The notes: generated by a model not told the origin, from the sequence alone. Counted from the first letter of the stretch, positions 49,739 to 63,440 are shown. The stretch is DNA of 64,000 bases from Synanceia verrucosa (GCA_029721515.1 CM056553.1:7260349-7324348); one strand, 5' to 3'. Translations and numbers: made by a program.

Positions 49739-49805
49739 ATGAATGTGAAGATCCTGACGCTGGTGATTGTGCTCTTGGTGTCTCTGCTGTGTTCTGCCAG
49801 TGCTG
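49739..49805 (+). CDS. apln: apln coding exon 1 (signal peptide)
   Basis: Twenty-two codons plus one base, then donor G|GTGAGT at 49806. It encodes the whole hydrophobic signal peptide and leaves phase 1. Confidence 0.97.
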
Positions 49806-52774
49806 GTGAGTACAGGAGCGGCCAGCCTCATCGCCGGTTGTCTCCTTCTGCTTTCTGTTTCTCTCTGTTTGCCTTGTGCTCGTGCAGGCATTTGTAGTTG
49901 ATCAGTTACCCAGCATAGTTAGCCCTGTGTGGGCTCTAAAAGGCAGGAATATCAGCACCTGGCTGTGTACAGTACTGCACTGCAGTGGTTATATCGGCTG
50001 ACATTGTACTGCCAAGGCTTTTATGGTAAACTTGAATGTGGTTTCTGGCTGAGACTGATCATTTTCCTTCCCAGCCTCACCTTGATGTGAGAATTGGAGA
50101 TGAAATATGAAGAGGACATTCATGTGTGGAGCTATGTCTGAATGATGCTGGATGTATGGGTGACTGTTATGAAATGTAAGATATGCATGTGCACATGTCC
50201 TGTAAGGTGGAGTGAATCAGATGGATTTATGGCTTAATGTATTCCATCTGATTGTGATACGATTATTACATGACTGTGATTGTGCAGTGGGGCAAACACA
50301 GCACCTATATATGCGTGCGTGCCTCCTGTGGTGATGATAATGAGGATTGTAATTGTTGTACGCATCGATGAGGGGAACACAGATCCCAGATGCACGGATC
50401 GCCTCCTGAGGGGCTCAGTCTTGATGCCTTGTCACAGTAAATTTCCGTAAAGTGCCTCTGCTGTATCTGGAGCCATTGTTGGACTAGATATCAATTCCAG
50501 TGTGGATGTAAAATGTATAATATTTGGAACGAAAACACTGACTTGGGGACAATTAAACAGAGACAGGGCATATTCGTCTCTGATAGCTCACGGGAGGAAA
50601 AGGGCTCTGGGAAATGTGGCTGGGGGGTTTCAGTTTGGAGACCGATGGGCAGTCTGCAGATGTGATGCAGGTAACATTGTGGTGTGAAAAAACAACAGTT
50701 AGGCCTGTGTAAATGTCTGGACCATTCTTGGGATTATCACCTACCCACCAACAGAAGACACACAGACACACAGTGTTTATGTTGAATACATGTGGGAGAA
50801 GCTGTATAAGATAAAGAGATACAAGACTGTGATGATAAGGTGCACTACATCTTGGAAGATATGGGCTGAGGAATATATACCGTGCAGTGCTGTACAGGCT
50901 GTATGTTGCTAGGTGCTGTATAGACTGGTTGTAAGATGCTGTGTAGACTTTATGCTTGCTAGATGCTGTCCGCTCTGTGTATCGATCCACTGCCACAGCA
51001 CTCACAGTTCCCATGCTTCCCAGCACATTCGTTACAGCGACATGCTATTTTTGTCTGAGGCTCTCAACACATGAGTAAATGGGAAGCAATTATCTAGCAT
51101 CATGGTCAGTGTCGTTTTTCACGCCCTGCGTGTGGCTAAGCATGTTCCACGCCTGAGAGCCCACCGTGCTACACCAGCGACGGGGAAAACAAGGCTGCTG
51201 TGCCTCAGGGCTTTCATGAAGAGCTTATCCTCCTCAGCGTTGTTCAAGTCATGCCGCTTATGTGCCTCTCTGTTCCCCCGGCTGCTACTGTAGTATCAGA
51301 GCTCCATTGACATAGAGAAAGAGAAAGAGACTGAAAAGAGAGGAGGGGATGCAAGTGTGTTGCAGCGTTGATGGGTGTGGGGAGGGATGCTAGCTGGAGT
51401 GTGTCTGCGTAGCACAAGCCTCTGCTACAGTATGTGCTGTCGCGGGAAGGTGTCGGAAGAGGCTCTGCATGTAGGCAGTGGGTGTGAAGCCTTTCATCTT
51501 GAGACAAACGCTTTTCCAGTTCAGTGGGCTTTCTCTCTCTCTTTCAGGCATCTGTGTGTGGACATGTGTGTCTGAGAAAGAGGAGAGTGATGCACAGAGG
51601 CAGCGTGTGTGTATTTGTATGTGTGCAGGAAGCAATGAATATAGAGCAGAATCTGACTGCTACAGGGTGGGGAAGTGTGCATGATTGTATTTATGGATGT
51701 ATTTGCATATCAGCAAGAAGTCCCAGTGCAACAGGCAATCCAACTCAACAACCTAATGCTACGTACAATTTTCATTCAGTACACTAAAAGAGCTGCTGTG
51801 GCCTTCTCCATGTGATATTAGCATCCTTTAGCAGCACACTTCAATTACCCATCCTTGAAAAGCACTCTTGCACAAGAGTGGGCTCCAGCCTTAGACATGT
51901 GATATCCATAATTCATCCCGAGGCCGATCACTCTTCCTCCCTGTGTAACTCTTAAGACTGGTATGTAAACAGTCTTCAGACATCCTTGTGTCTGTCACAG
52001 CCTCTTAAAATATATCAAAGCTACATTTTTCCTCCGCCATGTAAACACCCTGCAAATCTTCACCTAGGGATGCACAGGAAAAATACAATAGCACCTGGCT
52101 TAGTACACATATACTGTACACACAGTGTGATTGTGAGGCCTGGGTTGAACAGGTGAGCCAGTATTGAGTGTGAGCGGGGCACGAGGCCCACATCAGAGCC
52201 ATTATCTGGCAGAGAAATCGTCTGCTTGGGAAGGGGCCGATTTTATGAGAGCTGTCAGCAGTGCTATTATTCCGTATTAAACTTTGATGTATTGTTGGGG
52301 CTGCTCTGTGGCACCATCATACATGCATATTGTACTGTACCCTGCCTCGCTCACAGGCTCAACCAAGTGTTACGGGTCAGAGTACGGTGAAAAGAGCAGG
52401 GCTACAGTACATGCAGACACTCATTAAGGCACCAAGAGGCATAAAACACAGCCTGGCTAGGTGTGATCATTTTGTTAACAACATACATAGATTTAAACCA
52501 AGCGTAACCAGGAAGCTTTAAATCATAATCCCAGGTTTTCTAATGTACAGGAGGTGTTTGTGCCCGTGGATGTGATTATGGCGGTCGTGCAGAGAACAAA
52601 AGCAGCTAAACTTTTCCAGATGTCCAGGCATAACATAATAACAGTGGGCAAACATTTGTGTTAAAGGGGGAGCGGTGGAAAGGTTATTACAGGATTATGG
52701 AGAATCACAGAGCCTTTTTCCTTTTTTTTTGTTTTTGAGACACAGGAGCTTGTGAGCACCAGCTGGGTTTATGT

Positions 52775-52810
<36 letters not shown>

Positions 52811-55800
52811 GTCATTTGAAATCTGTTTCATGAGGAACCTGGATTTCCTCTCCATGCAGCATTGCTAGGAAATAGAGCCAGCAGCATCAACGCACACACT
52901 CACACACACACACACACACACCAAACACCATGAGTTGTGTTTGGGATGTGAGTAAAGAGGGACTGGTTTCTTTGTTTCTTGTTTGGCCTCTTCAATAACA
53001 GCATTAGAGTGCATTGTTATAATCCACACAGTAATATTTGTGTTGCTTGGGTGTGAGGATGGGTGTTTGACAGTAGATCACTGTGACATGACTATAAATT
53101 TGTGAGCTTGCTATACTATTTATACTGTGGTAGCTAATCCTTTCAAATTTCTGGATATATTTAACCATTCACATATTATATTGTTTGACCCAAAAGGGAA
53201 TTTCTGACAGCAACAATATCTTCCCCTCAGTGGTCAACATCTACAAATGCAATTTACATTATTTTAAGGAGTGCAAGTTCTACATGTTTTGTTTGTATCT
53301 GGTTCATTCATTCACTACATATATGTAACAAATATGTAATACAGCAAAAGCAGATTTAGGATGTTTAAATGGTGCAGCTGCAAGGTTAGCGGTGGAGCAG
53401 CCATCTTGGAATAATGCATGAACAGTTCTTCCCATTCTGCTGACATAAACTAGTGTGGTTACTGACGTAAATCAATAAGCAGGGCATTTTGTGATGAAAT
53501 TCTGTGTTTTGTCAAGTAATCAAATAGTTGGGTTAGCCAAAAATTTTGCATTTTGCAGTCAATCAACATTAAATAATACATCAATAATAATAGAGGGTTC
53601 ATAATATGCAGGTCAGTGTATCTGTAGGTGTGTTTAAAAGAGGAGATTTATTTAAAAAAAAAAAAAAAAAGCGTTGTGATAAACCACTTCACATCTGTAT
53701 AATATCACCCAACCCAACATGAGCTCGGTGAATGGCATTCACAATTGCTCTGGAGTGGGTGGGAGTTGAGGAAGAGATTTAGTGAAAAATCATAACTCAT
53801 TTGGTAGGGATATAAGGCTAACCTTTGGGCTAGCACTCCCTGGAGAGCTCAGCTGTTGAAGACTTTGGCATATGTGACCGCTGGGCTGCTGTAATGTAAT
53901 TCAGAACCCTTTGAATGAATAAATCTACTCACTTAGATCCTCCCTTGAGAGCAAAATGCAGTGAAGGGGAAGAAAAGGCAAAAGGGGAGTAAAAGACAGG
54001 CCAAGGGACAGAAAAATAAAAGGGCGGACAGGAAGAAAGGCTATCTGGGAGCTGAGAGGTTGTGTAAGCTTTCCAAGAACAGGAAGTCATGACTGTAACT
54101 AAAAACTCTCAATGATCTAGTCCATCTCACACATGGAATCATGACACTGATTGGCTGTAGAGACAAAGCCTGTTCAGCTAAATATGGTAAATTAGTTGTA
54201 AATGAAATTCTGACTCATTCTGATTCCTTATGTGTAAGTTGGTTGTAGTCCAGACCCCCCTTTGAGTTTTGAGGGCACAACCTGTAAGTTTGGGGCGGTG
54301 GGTATGTGGAAGGGGGTTCTGTGTTAACCAGACCTCATGTGATCACCAGACCTTATCCTCAGACCCGGGGCACTCCTTACTTAATTAGAGCCAGATATTT
54401 TTTTTAAAAAAAAACTGCTCTGTTTTCCACCAGTGACCAATATTAAAGTGATTTATGACCCTCTTTTTCAACATTAAGTGTTACATTTACAGCGGTAGTC
54501 CTGGAAGATCAGATTCCTGATCGAGATATGAGTGGACGTTTTTATTAAGGGGCTGCCAGGCTGCAGAATAAATACTGCGGTCTTTAGGAATGCAGGTGCT
54601 TTAATTACTTTCATGCTCAATTTGTAGGAACCCAGAATGGAAAAATATGACTTCTGTGTATTGCTTTAGAGATGTCATTTGTGGTAGAAATTCATACTTA
54701 CAGCAGCTAGAGCGTTAGGTAGGAGCAGAAGTGGGTTCCTTTGGACTCAAATAAATATGGCTTAGGCGGGTGTTGTCACCATTAAAGTCAAACCTCTATA
54801 GGCGCCATCATGGATCAGAGACATTTCATATAATGTATGGCTAAAAGTGCCGCACAGCTGGTTGTCGTTAGGCAGTGTAAGTCAGACAAGAGATTTCATT
54901 ATTGTGAAGATGGCAGTGTGGATTGGGGCAAAGGATGGTGTACAGGAACTTGGTAGAGTTTGGGTTCATTTAGTGACACCCCCGATGGGAACTGCCTAAA
55001 CACCGAGCCTCAGGCAACAGGATGTGCATGTCTTTATTCTCAGAGAATTATTATAGGATGTTGTGGTGCACCTCATGTGGTTGCAAACTGTCATGCACTT
55101 CATGTTCTCGCCTTTAATTGAGATGCTTGAAAATGTAAGATCTCGTCCACAGAACTGAAGCCTTTCTGAGACGATATGAAATAATGAATTATTCATCACA
55201 ATCGCTCCGTCTTTCATCACAACTGTTACTTTCCCTGGGAGACTATTTCACACATACAGGTCGGCGTTTAAACATTGGTCAATCAAATGATGTGCCTCTG
55301 ACTAATAGCATGGGTCTCCCAACAGACAGGGCCCCTCGCTGCGTCCCTCTGTCTCAGACACCGATTGGGGGAAGCTGCCTTGAATATGAACAGATGTTTG
55401 TAAAAACAGCAAAACAATATATGGACTTCATAAACATGCGCTCACAGAAGGCAAACAGTTCATGCTAACAGTTGATGGAAACCTTGTATTCACAGAGGAC
55501 CAATAAACACTAAACTGCAGCTCACCTGCTGAACCTGACATTAAAAGTCCACATTAATTTTATTTCTTCACCGAGTATGTGTGACAGAAAAGCTTACTAC
55601 ATTTCATTGCATAAGCTTCAGCCAAATGTGCTCCTTTCTTGCACACCATATGCTCAGTACATTAATAATAAAATTGAGTTACAGGTGATTCTTACCATTA
55701 GACAATCTAAAAGTACTACAAGTGAAACCAAAACAAGCTTAAATCACATATTTGTATATGTAACGAAAAATGTATCTAAGTCAAATTCAGTGTCTGTATC

Positions 55801-58800
55801 ATAGACAATTTTATTTCTGTTGTTTCTGCTACAAAGCATTTAAGTTTTACCCTCTTTACACACTTCCCTTGTTGCTTTTATCAAATCAAAATCAAATCAA
55901 ATCAAAAGCCTTTATTGTCATGATATGACGGTGCATACAACGAAATTAGGAACAAAATTTTAACCCCAAACACTACCATTTCCTAAACCTAGTCAACAGA
56001 AATTTGGGGGAAAAGGTGTTGCTGTTTATTCTAGAGAAAACACACTTGAAATAGGGAATAACTGTTCGCAAAATATGAACCTTTGTGTGAGGATACTTTG
56101 TTTTGCTCTCTAGCTTTAGAAAATTCTGTCAAAATATGTATAATTAAAGGAAAATGTCATTAGAACTGCGTATTATTTACTTAGTTTTTTTCGTATTTGA
56201 AGAGATTTAGCTGACGCAATGCATAACAATTATTTCCCACATCAGTATCGCAGACCAAACAATGATACCTTTAGTTAATCTTATCCAGTAAAGCTTTGGT
56301 TATGTAGTTTGGTTGAGAGGTAACACAGTGTGATGCACATTGCAACATTTCCGCTCTTTCCTTTAATAGTAGTGTCTATGCAATAGGGTCCCCTCAGGCT
56401 TTAAAAGCTGCAGTGAACCCTGCGCAGTGACGTCTCGCTACCTCTTTCTGTCTCTCACATTAAAAATGGGAGAAGGCACGGAGGTGCACAGCATGGGGGG
56501 TGGTGATACAGGATAGGGAGGGGGCTGTGTTTCACATCTGATTAGCGTGCCCATGGAAACGGATGGTTGGAGGATCCCTTTGCCCTTGACATGCAATCCC
56601 TGGAGATTAGGGCAACGGTTGGTAGCCTTACCTACATACAGTACTTGCCATGCGCAAAGATTTTGCCCGCTGCTGTGAATGGAAACAGCAACACTAGCAT
56701 CCTTCCAGCTCCTGCCCTCAGTTTTGACAATCCTAGTGGAAAGTTGTGGAAAACAATCTGCTCATGTTCAGTCACCTCCAACCTGCAGTAACCTGGTAGC
56801 CACAAATTCACCTTTTCAGCTGGAGTGGGCTCGTTAATAAACCAACAGGCAGTGGAGTAGTGAAGGGAGTCAGTGGCTTTATTAGCTGCTCAATGCTGCT
56901 GTCGGCCCTTTGAACTCACAGTGTTCTGATCATAGCAGAGTACGCAGTCTCACACCTCATCATTTCATCCACTCTCTAATTCAGGAGCATATATAGCACC
57001 ACACTTCACAGGCGGCTGACTGACTCAAAGGGACATCTGCAGAGAGTCAGAAACTAGAGGGCTGCACAGTTTGTTTTTAATTTGTTCTGAACTTTCGATG
57101 CAAGTGGGGGGTTGTTTTCAGAGCAGGGTGGATGAGGGGTTAAGTTTAAAAGCTGCAGTAATGGGAGCAACTTTTCATGCACTTTGGTTTCCTCGCTGGA
57201 GTTTGGATAGACAAAGCCAGCCTTCAACTCAGCCACAAGCCTCACATTATCACGGCACAACAATGCTGCATATCAAATAGTTCCCGACAGAAATAAAAGA
57301 AATTGCTCACGACCAAAACAAACCCCCTGAGAGGAACACTAAGGGGCCAAGTGCAGTGGCCCACAGAGGAGGTTAAAAACATCCCAGTCACAGTCAGAGG
57401 GCTAATCACGGATTCAGGCTGTGTGCTGTGAAATCTGTAAATTGAGAACCTGGTCGATTTCAGCTGACAATGTCATTCTTTTTGCTCCAAACTGAGCGCC
57501 TTTCATGGTGGCTGCCATGGTAACGTGGTCTGAAAGTCGGCAAGCAATTGGTACCAGTTTCTGCCAAGGCCCAGACTTACTGGTAGGCATGCGATAAGCA
57601 GCATTTCCGACACTAACTGTTGGATTGTGAAAACTGAACAACAAGGGACTGCCTCCTTAGTTAGGCACCATTCCATATGTGCAGGATGAATGTGTGCAGC
57701 CGTAGTGGTGCTGGGAATGTTTGGCTTGTAAATGGCACAATTAACACATCTCATCCATGGCTAAATAATCCTGATCCCCTAATGTGCTTATGCAGTGGGA
57801 AGCATCTCTGCCTATGACATGCCTCTTTCTGGCTGTGCGGGTTAGCACGTCTGCGGTAATGGCATGCTATAGAGGGATTCATTAGCTAAAGCTTCTTTTA
57901 GTGAATGAAGGAGGGAGACACACGAGACACACAGAGACATCAGGCCTGCTCCTCCAGTGTCATGGTAATAACCATGGCTACACACTCCAGGGTATTTATT
58001 CTTTGTCTCTCGCACTAACACAAATATTCCTCTGTTACCCATAAGGATTGCACTCACACATAATAAGCTACAACTATATCCCATACAGACACAAATAAAG
58101 CTGTTGTCTTTATCATACTATGAAAGTCCTTGTTTTTGTTTTCACAAGAAAAACCTAACATCTTAAAAATATTATGGAATGTTTTCAGCGTTTATGGTAC
58201 GTGAATGTATATGTAACAGTGAGAAGATAATGTTAAGAAGCGAATGTTTAGCTGGTGTAATGCTCATGTTTCACTTTAATCAAAAGGTGGGAGGCAAGAT
58301 ATTGGAGGTTGGACAGACAACCACTCACACTCACATTCACACCTACGGTCAGTTTAAATTAGCCAATTAACCTAATCCCCATGCATGATTTTGGATGGTG
58401 GGAGGAAGCCGGAGTACCCGGAGAGAACCCACGCAGACACGGGGAGAACATGCAAACTCCACATAGAAAGGCCCCAGGCCGGGATTCGAACCCCGTACCT
58501 TCTTGCTGTGAGGCACCACCGTGCCGCCCCAGTTATTGGTCAGAAAACAAAAAATATTTCCAGTTAGCGCTGAACACAAAGTAGAGCTTCAGGATGATAG
58601 CTGTATAATTAATTTAGCAGGGAGCCTTAAGTTCTGTACAAAACTCATGACATTCAGAACAAAAGTCAACGTCAGTTAAATTCATCCTCTGGGGAACATG
58701 AATGTTTGTACAAAATTGAATGTCCACCCATAAAATAGCTGTTGAGATATTTCAGTCGAGAAAAAGTGGTGAACAATGCCGCCAAAAAGCCTAAAAAGAT

Positions 58801-61800
58801 CTCAGTCACCTGGGAATGAAATTACTTATCCAGTTTTATGAGGTTTTTGATGCCAAAATATGAAGGAAAATCACACTGCGAACACAGTGTGGGTTAACTC
58901 CTCTCATTTCAGCACAGAGCCGTTCCCATCCTCCCAACTGTTTTACACATCAAGACACATCTGTGCAAACTGCAGTGAGCAAGATTTATGGCGCAGGGGT
59001 GTCAGACAAGTGATGTAGGGACAGTAAAGCAACAGAGGAGAGATGAAATGTTTTTGAGACGCTCAGCCGGGCGAGAAAACGGATCAATGAGATTGCACAC
59101 AATTGATTCATAATCAGTGTGACTGTGAGTGATGAGCAAGTCGAGTAAACAAACAGATAAGATTCAAGAGGACAGCGAAATCAATTTGCATTGACACAGA
59201 GAAAATTAAACACTGCAAAGATTAAATTTTGGTGGCTATGCTCGACTGTGCATGTTTATATCTGATGCAACAGCTTCTGAACTACGAACACAGCCCTGCT
59301 GTTTGTAACTTGTTGCTACTGGTATAATTTAATATCTTGCGTCATAATGACAGAACAAAATATTATGCTGTGGCTCAATTTACAAGTGCAGACATTTGTC
59401 CTGCGGTTGTTTTTGGCAGTCGATGCACACAAATCAGCTTTACAACTATCAATAAGCAGCTCTGGCCCATTTGCCATGCTGCCTGTGTTCCTACATTGAC
59501 ACACAGTGATGTGATATACAGTTAGCTCTTGCCAACCATGAGGGCAGTTGATGAACTTGGCATTAAACCAGAGGATGGCCATCGCTCTTCTCTGACTGAA
59601 TGGACAAATCCTGGAAGATGTATATCTCTCTGGACTCACACTGATGGACTCTTTGCTGCATCAACAGGGATAAGCTGTCAGCGTTACACTTTTCACGGGG
59701 CGGGCCATGATAAGACGGAGAGCGTGCTATTTGAAAAACACAACATAACAGATATCACCTGAGGAGGTGGTGGTGAAACTAGGGCGGGATATCAGGGAGC
59801 TGCCAGCCAGCTATTCATCATTAATCTGGAGACTGGCCAGTTAGTGACACTCTGATCTCTGCCTAACCACTTCTACCTCTCCTCTCCTACCCTCTGCTTT
59901 TTAAGGAGTCAAAGTAATAACCATACATTCCTGAAATTCCCCTTTTATTAAACTTTAATTAGGGAATTACCAAGTGGGAGAAGAAGTGTTGAGATTTGTT
60001 GGAAAGAGGGCAAAGCCAGGGCTCCAAGGTCATCAGAAGTAGAGATAAGATGCTTATTGTTGTGAGACATAGGTTATCCTGCCATTTCACTGTTTCACCA
60101 GCTGAGAATAAACATGGGAATCTCTCATGGGAAAAGATCAAATGGGATACTATAAAGACTGGATCCAATTTCAGAGTAATAAGATAGCAGGAAGTATCTT
60201 TGTTTATGGAGATGAAATTTGCATTAACCAATGATAAAGCTGCCGCCATGGAACAATCAAAAGGCCTTATCCAGATGCAACAGATGCTGCCACAGTCAAT
60301 CTATACCAGTTTCTCTACAGATGGGTAGAGACACAAAGCTAGCTGTTGCTGTATGTCATATCTGTCACGCAGCGATCCCTGCAGGCTGCAAGAGTTAATC
60401 TATACTGCCAGTGTTATCACTAGGGCCCGGCTTATTTTTAGCAGCTTTCATTACTCTTTTCCATCCTGTAGCCAGATTGGATGAGTTGAGATTTGTCAGG
60501 AGAATCACAAGATGTTCTCCCTTCAAACCACAGTGCTGAGCAGTGGCTGACAGCTTGCTATGGTAGGAGACATCTAAATTGTCTCATTATGGACCTGGGT
60601 TATGACAGCCTGAGCCACCCTGCAAGAGAGGAACAGCAGATGAGTTGTGTGAGCCGAGGTACAATTACTTTACCATCTTGCATTGCAGTGTGTGTGTGTG
60701 TGTGTGTGTGTTTGTGTATACACAAGTGCGATGCCATGCATGGGTTTGCAGCCACCTCTTAAACTCTAACTGCAGATGGGTAAAGTGTAGCATTGTAGTT
60801 ACTTGCAGGTATCATTGTGAGACATTTAAGGTGTCAGAATTTTTACTTTACTACTTTAACCAAACTGCTTGTTAGATGTTGGATAGATAAACAGTGTCTG
60901 AAACCCCCACCCTCACTTTCACGGTTTGTATCTGACAGGTTATGTAGCCCTTATTTGACAATCACGCTCACGTCGTGCAGTCAATAAATTATGTTTTGCA
61001 CTTTTTCATGTTTACCGCCGAGACGATTCTGGGCAGTGTGCTCTGTTATCCTGTAGACTTTTCATTCCAACTTCAACTGTGACCAAAAACTTCAAGATTA
61101 TTATTGTGACAATATTGTAATATTGAATATTGGTGCTGTTAATATATAATACAATATATTTACACAACAAAATTGTTGATAAATAGTCATTGATAATGTG
61201 GATATAATGACTGAGTGGTTAAAGGCAAGTAAGGAACACTTTTGCAATATTTGAGATCCAAATTCAGTGATGATATCTTGTATAATTGCAATATTGATAA
61301 AATATTGATATATTTCCCAGCCTTATTTTGAGCATATTGACACCTTAGCAAAGCTCAAGCTGCAGCCTTGTGTTTCTGTGTGGTCTTTTTCTAAATATTC
61401 AAACACAGAGTGTTTTCACATTCAACCCCCTGGATTTGACAGGAATGGGCTGAAAGCCTCCAGAATGTGTCAGCATCCCTCATTCACAGTGTATCTGGAA
61501 CAATAACAAAAGGATAACGTGCAGATTAGTTATCCCAGGGGCAAAGATGGGCTTTAGATGCAGAAATATGCAACACACACTTTCACTGCTGCAAATGAAT
61601 TAGCCCACTGTTCACCCACAAATATAGTGTGTAATGTGCTCGCGGAAGAAGATTAGCGTGGATGTGGAACTTGAGATGTCTGGCATTTTCAGGGATATAC
61701 ATGGAAAACATTCAGCGAGACGTCTGGCTCAGTCGTGCAGTTATTATCCATTATTTAAACCTGAAGGCAAGAAATACGTCTATTTTTTCCTCTTTTTCTG

Positions 61801-63440
61801 TGGAGGGTTGTTCTTTTAGAAAGGTCTCCAATATGCCACAGCTGAAGGTCAATAATTAAGAGAGGCGGCAGAGAGACTTTCCTCTTAATGGTGTTTTGAA
61901 TTCCGCTCTTGAAGAGAGCTGCCCTCCATTCAAACAAGTTGATCTTTGCTATTAGAGCAGTCTGAGTGTTTTGAATGCCGTAGACAGGTTTTACAGACAG
62001 TTTTTAACACTGTGCCTTGTTCATATAACAGCCTATAGTTTCGCCCCTCTGCCACAACATAGACACTAAACTGATGAAAGCAGTCTCACAGAAACGGAGA
62101 ACCTTGCATCATCATGTCTTTTGTAAGCTGCTCAGCTGCTGTCCTCAGTACACTTGCTGCTTTTCCAAACCTCTGCAGTCGACTGGCTGACTTATCTTAA
62201 GCTGTGTCCTCACCCGAGCCCTCTTCGTAAACCAGACGAAGGTTGTTCTCTTGGGAATGCTAAAAATGGTGCCAGTGTCTCAGAGGAGAGGAGACAGGAA
62301 TGTCATGACCCCATGTGAGTGATGTCAATCAGCTTTTTGACGGGAAATAGCCAACAGGGATTTGTATTTTCTTTGGAGAAAAGGGGGTTAGTTTGGCTCT
62401 GAGGAGGAAGTCTTAGAAATGCAGAAAGGGGTCATAGAACAGAAAGTTGTGCTGTTGGAGTGGTTTTCCACCGATATATTTATCAAAAAGCCCACATTAC
62501 AAGCAAGATGGTGGTGGGGAAATGTAGGATCCAGTGCTTTTGGAGTTTAACCTAACCTACTCACATTTTACTGGACTAAATAACTGGCTGTAGTGTGAAA
62601 GATCACCCACGTTAAAGATCCCATTACAAGTAAAAATATTACCACAAAACCTTCCCTTAAAAAAATCTCCAGCTCTCCAAGAGGAGGTCTTTCAGTTTAT
62701 GATAGGTTGAAAGGTCATAGAGACACTTAAGGTGGACCAAACCATTTGGAAAAGAGGGGCTTAAGGGGATCAGGCTACACTTATTGAGAGATGACTGAGA
62801 ACATCTGGGATCACTCTCAAACACACACATAGTCACACACACCTTAAGACATTTGCGCACGTACTCACACAGACGTGGCGCTATTAAACTCATCGCTAAT
62901 CTTGGATCAAACGCAGTGACAGGATGCACCTCCGTGAGGTCTGGTTCTGTGCCATGTTTGCAATCAGGAGGGAGAGTGACAGAGACATGAGACACGAGGG
63001 TTTCAGTTTCTCGTCTATCCGCAGCTTCCAACGCACTGACTTGATGAACTACAATGCTGGGTGGGCTACAAGAGCCACACACACACACACAGTTATCTAT
63101 ACATGTCTCTTGTTTCCTCATCCATTAGCTGTGATACCGCTTTGGGTTTTGCTACACATTTTCCGTTAAGCACTGATGGAGCTGATAATCAAAATGTGAT
63201 ACTCTGCTGGCTGTGAAGTACCATTTGCTGGAGAGGTCATCTAATTGTTCTCTCCTCTATGTGTGTCCTCCAGGTCCCATGGCCTCCACAGAGCATGGCA
63301 GAGAGCTGGAAGAGGTGGCTACAGTGAGAAAAATGGTCCAGCAAAACCCTGCGAGGGGCGGTCAGAGCCACAGACCAGCCGGCTGGAAGAGGAGACGCCC
63401 ACGGCCACGTCTTTCCCACAAGGGGCCCATGCCGTTCTAG
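49739..63440 (+). CDS. apln: apln, apelin preproprotein (two coding exons)
   Basis: Joining 49739-49805 to 63274-63440 gives a complete 77-residue precursor, the same length as mammalian apelin. Residues 1-22 (MNVKILTLVIVLLVSLLCSA, then SA) are the signal peptide. A variable pro-region follows (STEHGRELEEVATVRKM, NPARGGQSHRP), then the basic cleavage region KRRR and the C-terminal bioactive peptide PRPRLSHKGPMPF, identical to vertebrate apelin from RPRLSHKGPMPF onward. Apelin is a secreted ligand of the G-protein-coupled receptor APJ/Aplnr, acting in cardiovascular development, angiogenesis and fluid balance. ATG 49739 has G at -3 and starts the signal peptide directly. Residue 65 is Pro where mammals have Gln. 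The divergent neighbour is xpnpep2, as in mammals. apela, the other APJ ligand, is ruled out by the C-terminus. Confidence 0.98.
52777..52808. repeat. (CA)16 microsatellite
   Basis: Uninterrupted CA run in apln intron 1. Confidence 0.95.
52892..52921. repeat. (CA)n microsatellite, interrupted once
   Basis: CA run with one CT interruption, 85 bp after the previous tract. Confidence 0.92.
55884..55960. repeat. (ATCAA)n tract with retroposon-tail-like flank
   Basis: Several ATCAAATCAAA units are followed by GCCTTTATTGTCATGATATG and CAACGAAATTAGG. This combination recurs at the ends of fish interspersed repeats. Class not determined. Confidence 0.5.
58312..58530 (-). mobile_element. V-SINE-like retroposon with tRNA-like head, copy E
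   Basis: Read on the minus strand it begins GGGGCGGCACGGTGGTGCCT, has a pol III B-box-like GGTTCGAATCC (complement of 58482-58492), then GGGGCCTTTCTATGTGGAGT, TTTGCATGTTCTCCCCGTGT and the central block seen in copy A, and stops at GTTGTCTGTC. The A-box part is shortened and the whole ATGG-tailed 3' half is missing. It supplies the 5' half that copies A-D lack and shows that the family is tRNA-derived. Confidence 0.78.
58665..58790. repeat. fragment of R1-type interspersed repeat
   Basis: TTCATCCTCTGGGGAACATG, AATGTTTGTACAAAATTGAA and GTTGAGATATTTCAGTC are words typical of the same teleost repeat group as 13188-13530. The match within the window is partial. Confidence 0.45.
60688..60710. repeat. 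(TG)n microsatellite
   Basis: About 11 uninterrupted TG units in apln intron 1. Confidence 0.92.
61085..61325. repeat. AT-rich MITE-like repeat ending CCCAGCCTTA
   Basis: It has repeated GATATTG/CAATATT words and a terminal ATATTGATATATTTCCCAGC, a pattern I associate with a common fish non-autonomous hAT-like repeat. Terminal repeats are not demonstrable here. Confidence 0.4.

Larger units (their letters stand above)
49806..63273 (+). other. apln: apln intron 1 (13.5 kb)
   Basis: GT-AG intron with no other exon recognised. It holds CA tracts at 52777-52808 and 52892-52921, an A run at about 53654-53670, an ATCAA-type tract near 55886, a V-SINE-like copy at 58312-58530, an AT-rich repeat at about 61085-61325, and a (TG)n tract at about 60688-60710. 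In mammals a hypoxia-responsive site is in intron 1, but I cannot single one out here. Confidence 0.9.

Noticed and set aside
58470..58530. tRNA gene on the minus strand (B-box-like GGTTCGAATCC)
   Set aside because: There is no cloverleaf, the A-box region is shortened, and the downstream sequence continues into the SINE central domain. It is a retroposon head, not a tRNA gene.
62657..63121. Minus-strand open frame of 154 codons inside apln intron 1
   Set aside because: No domain or splice context; part is CA-repeat translation.
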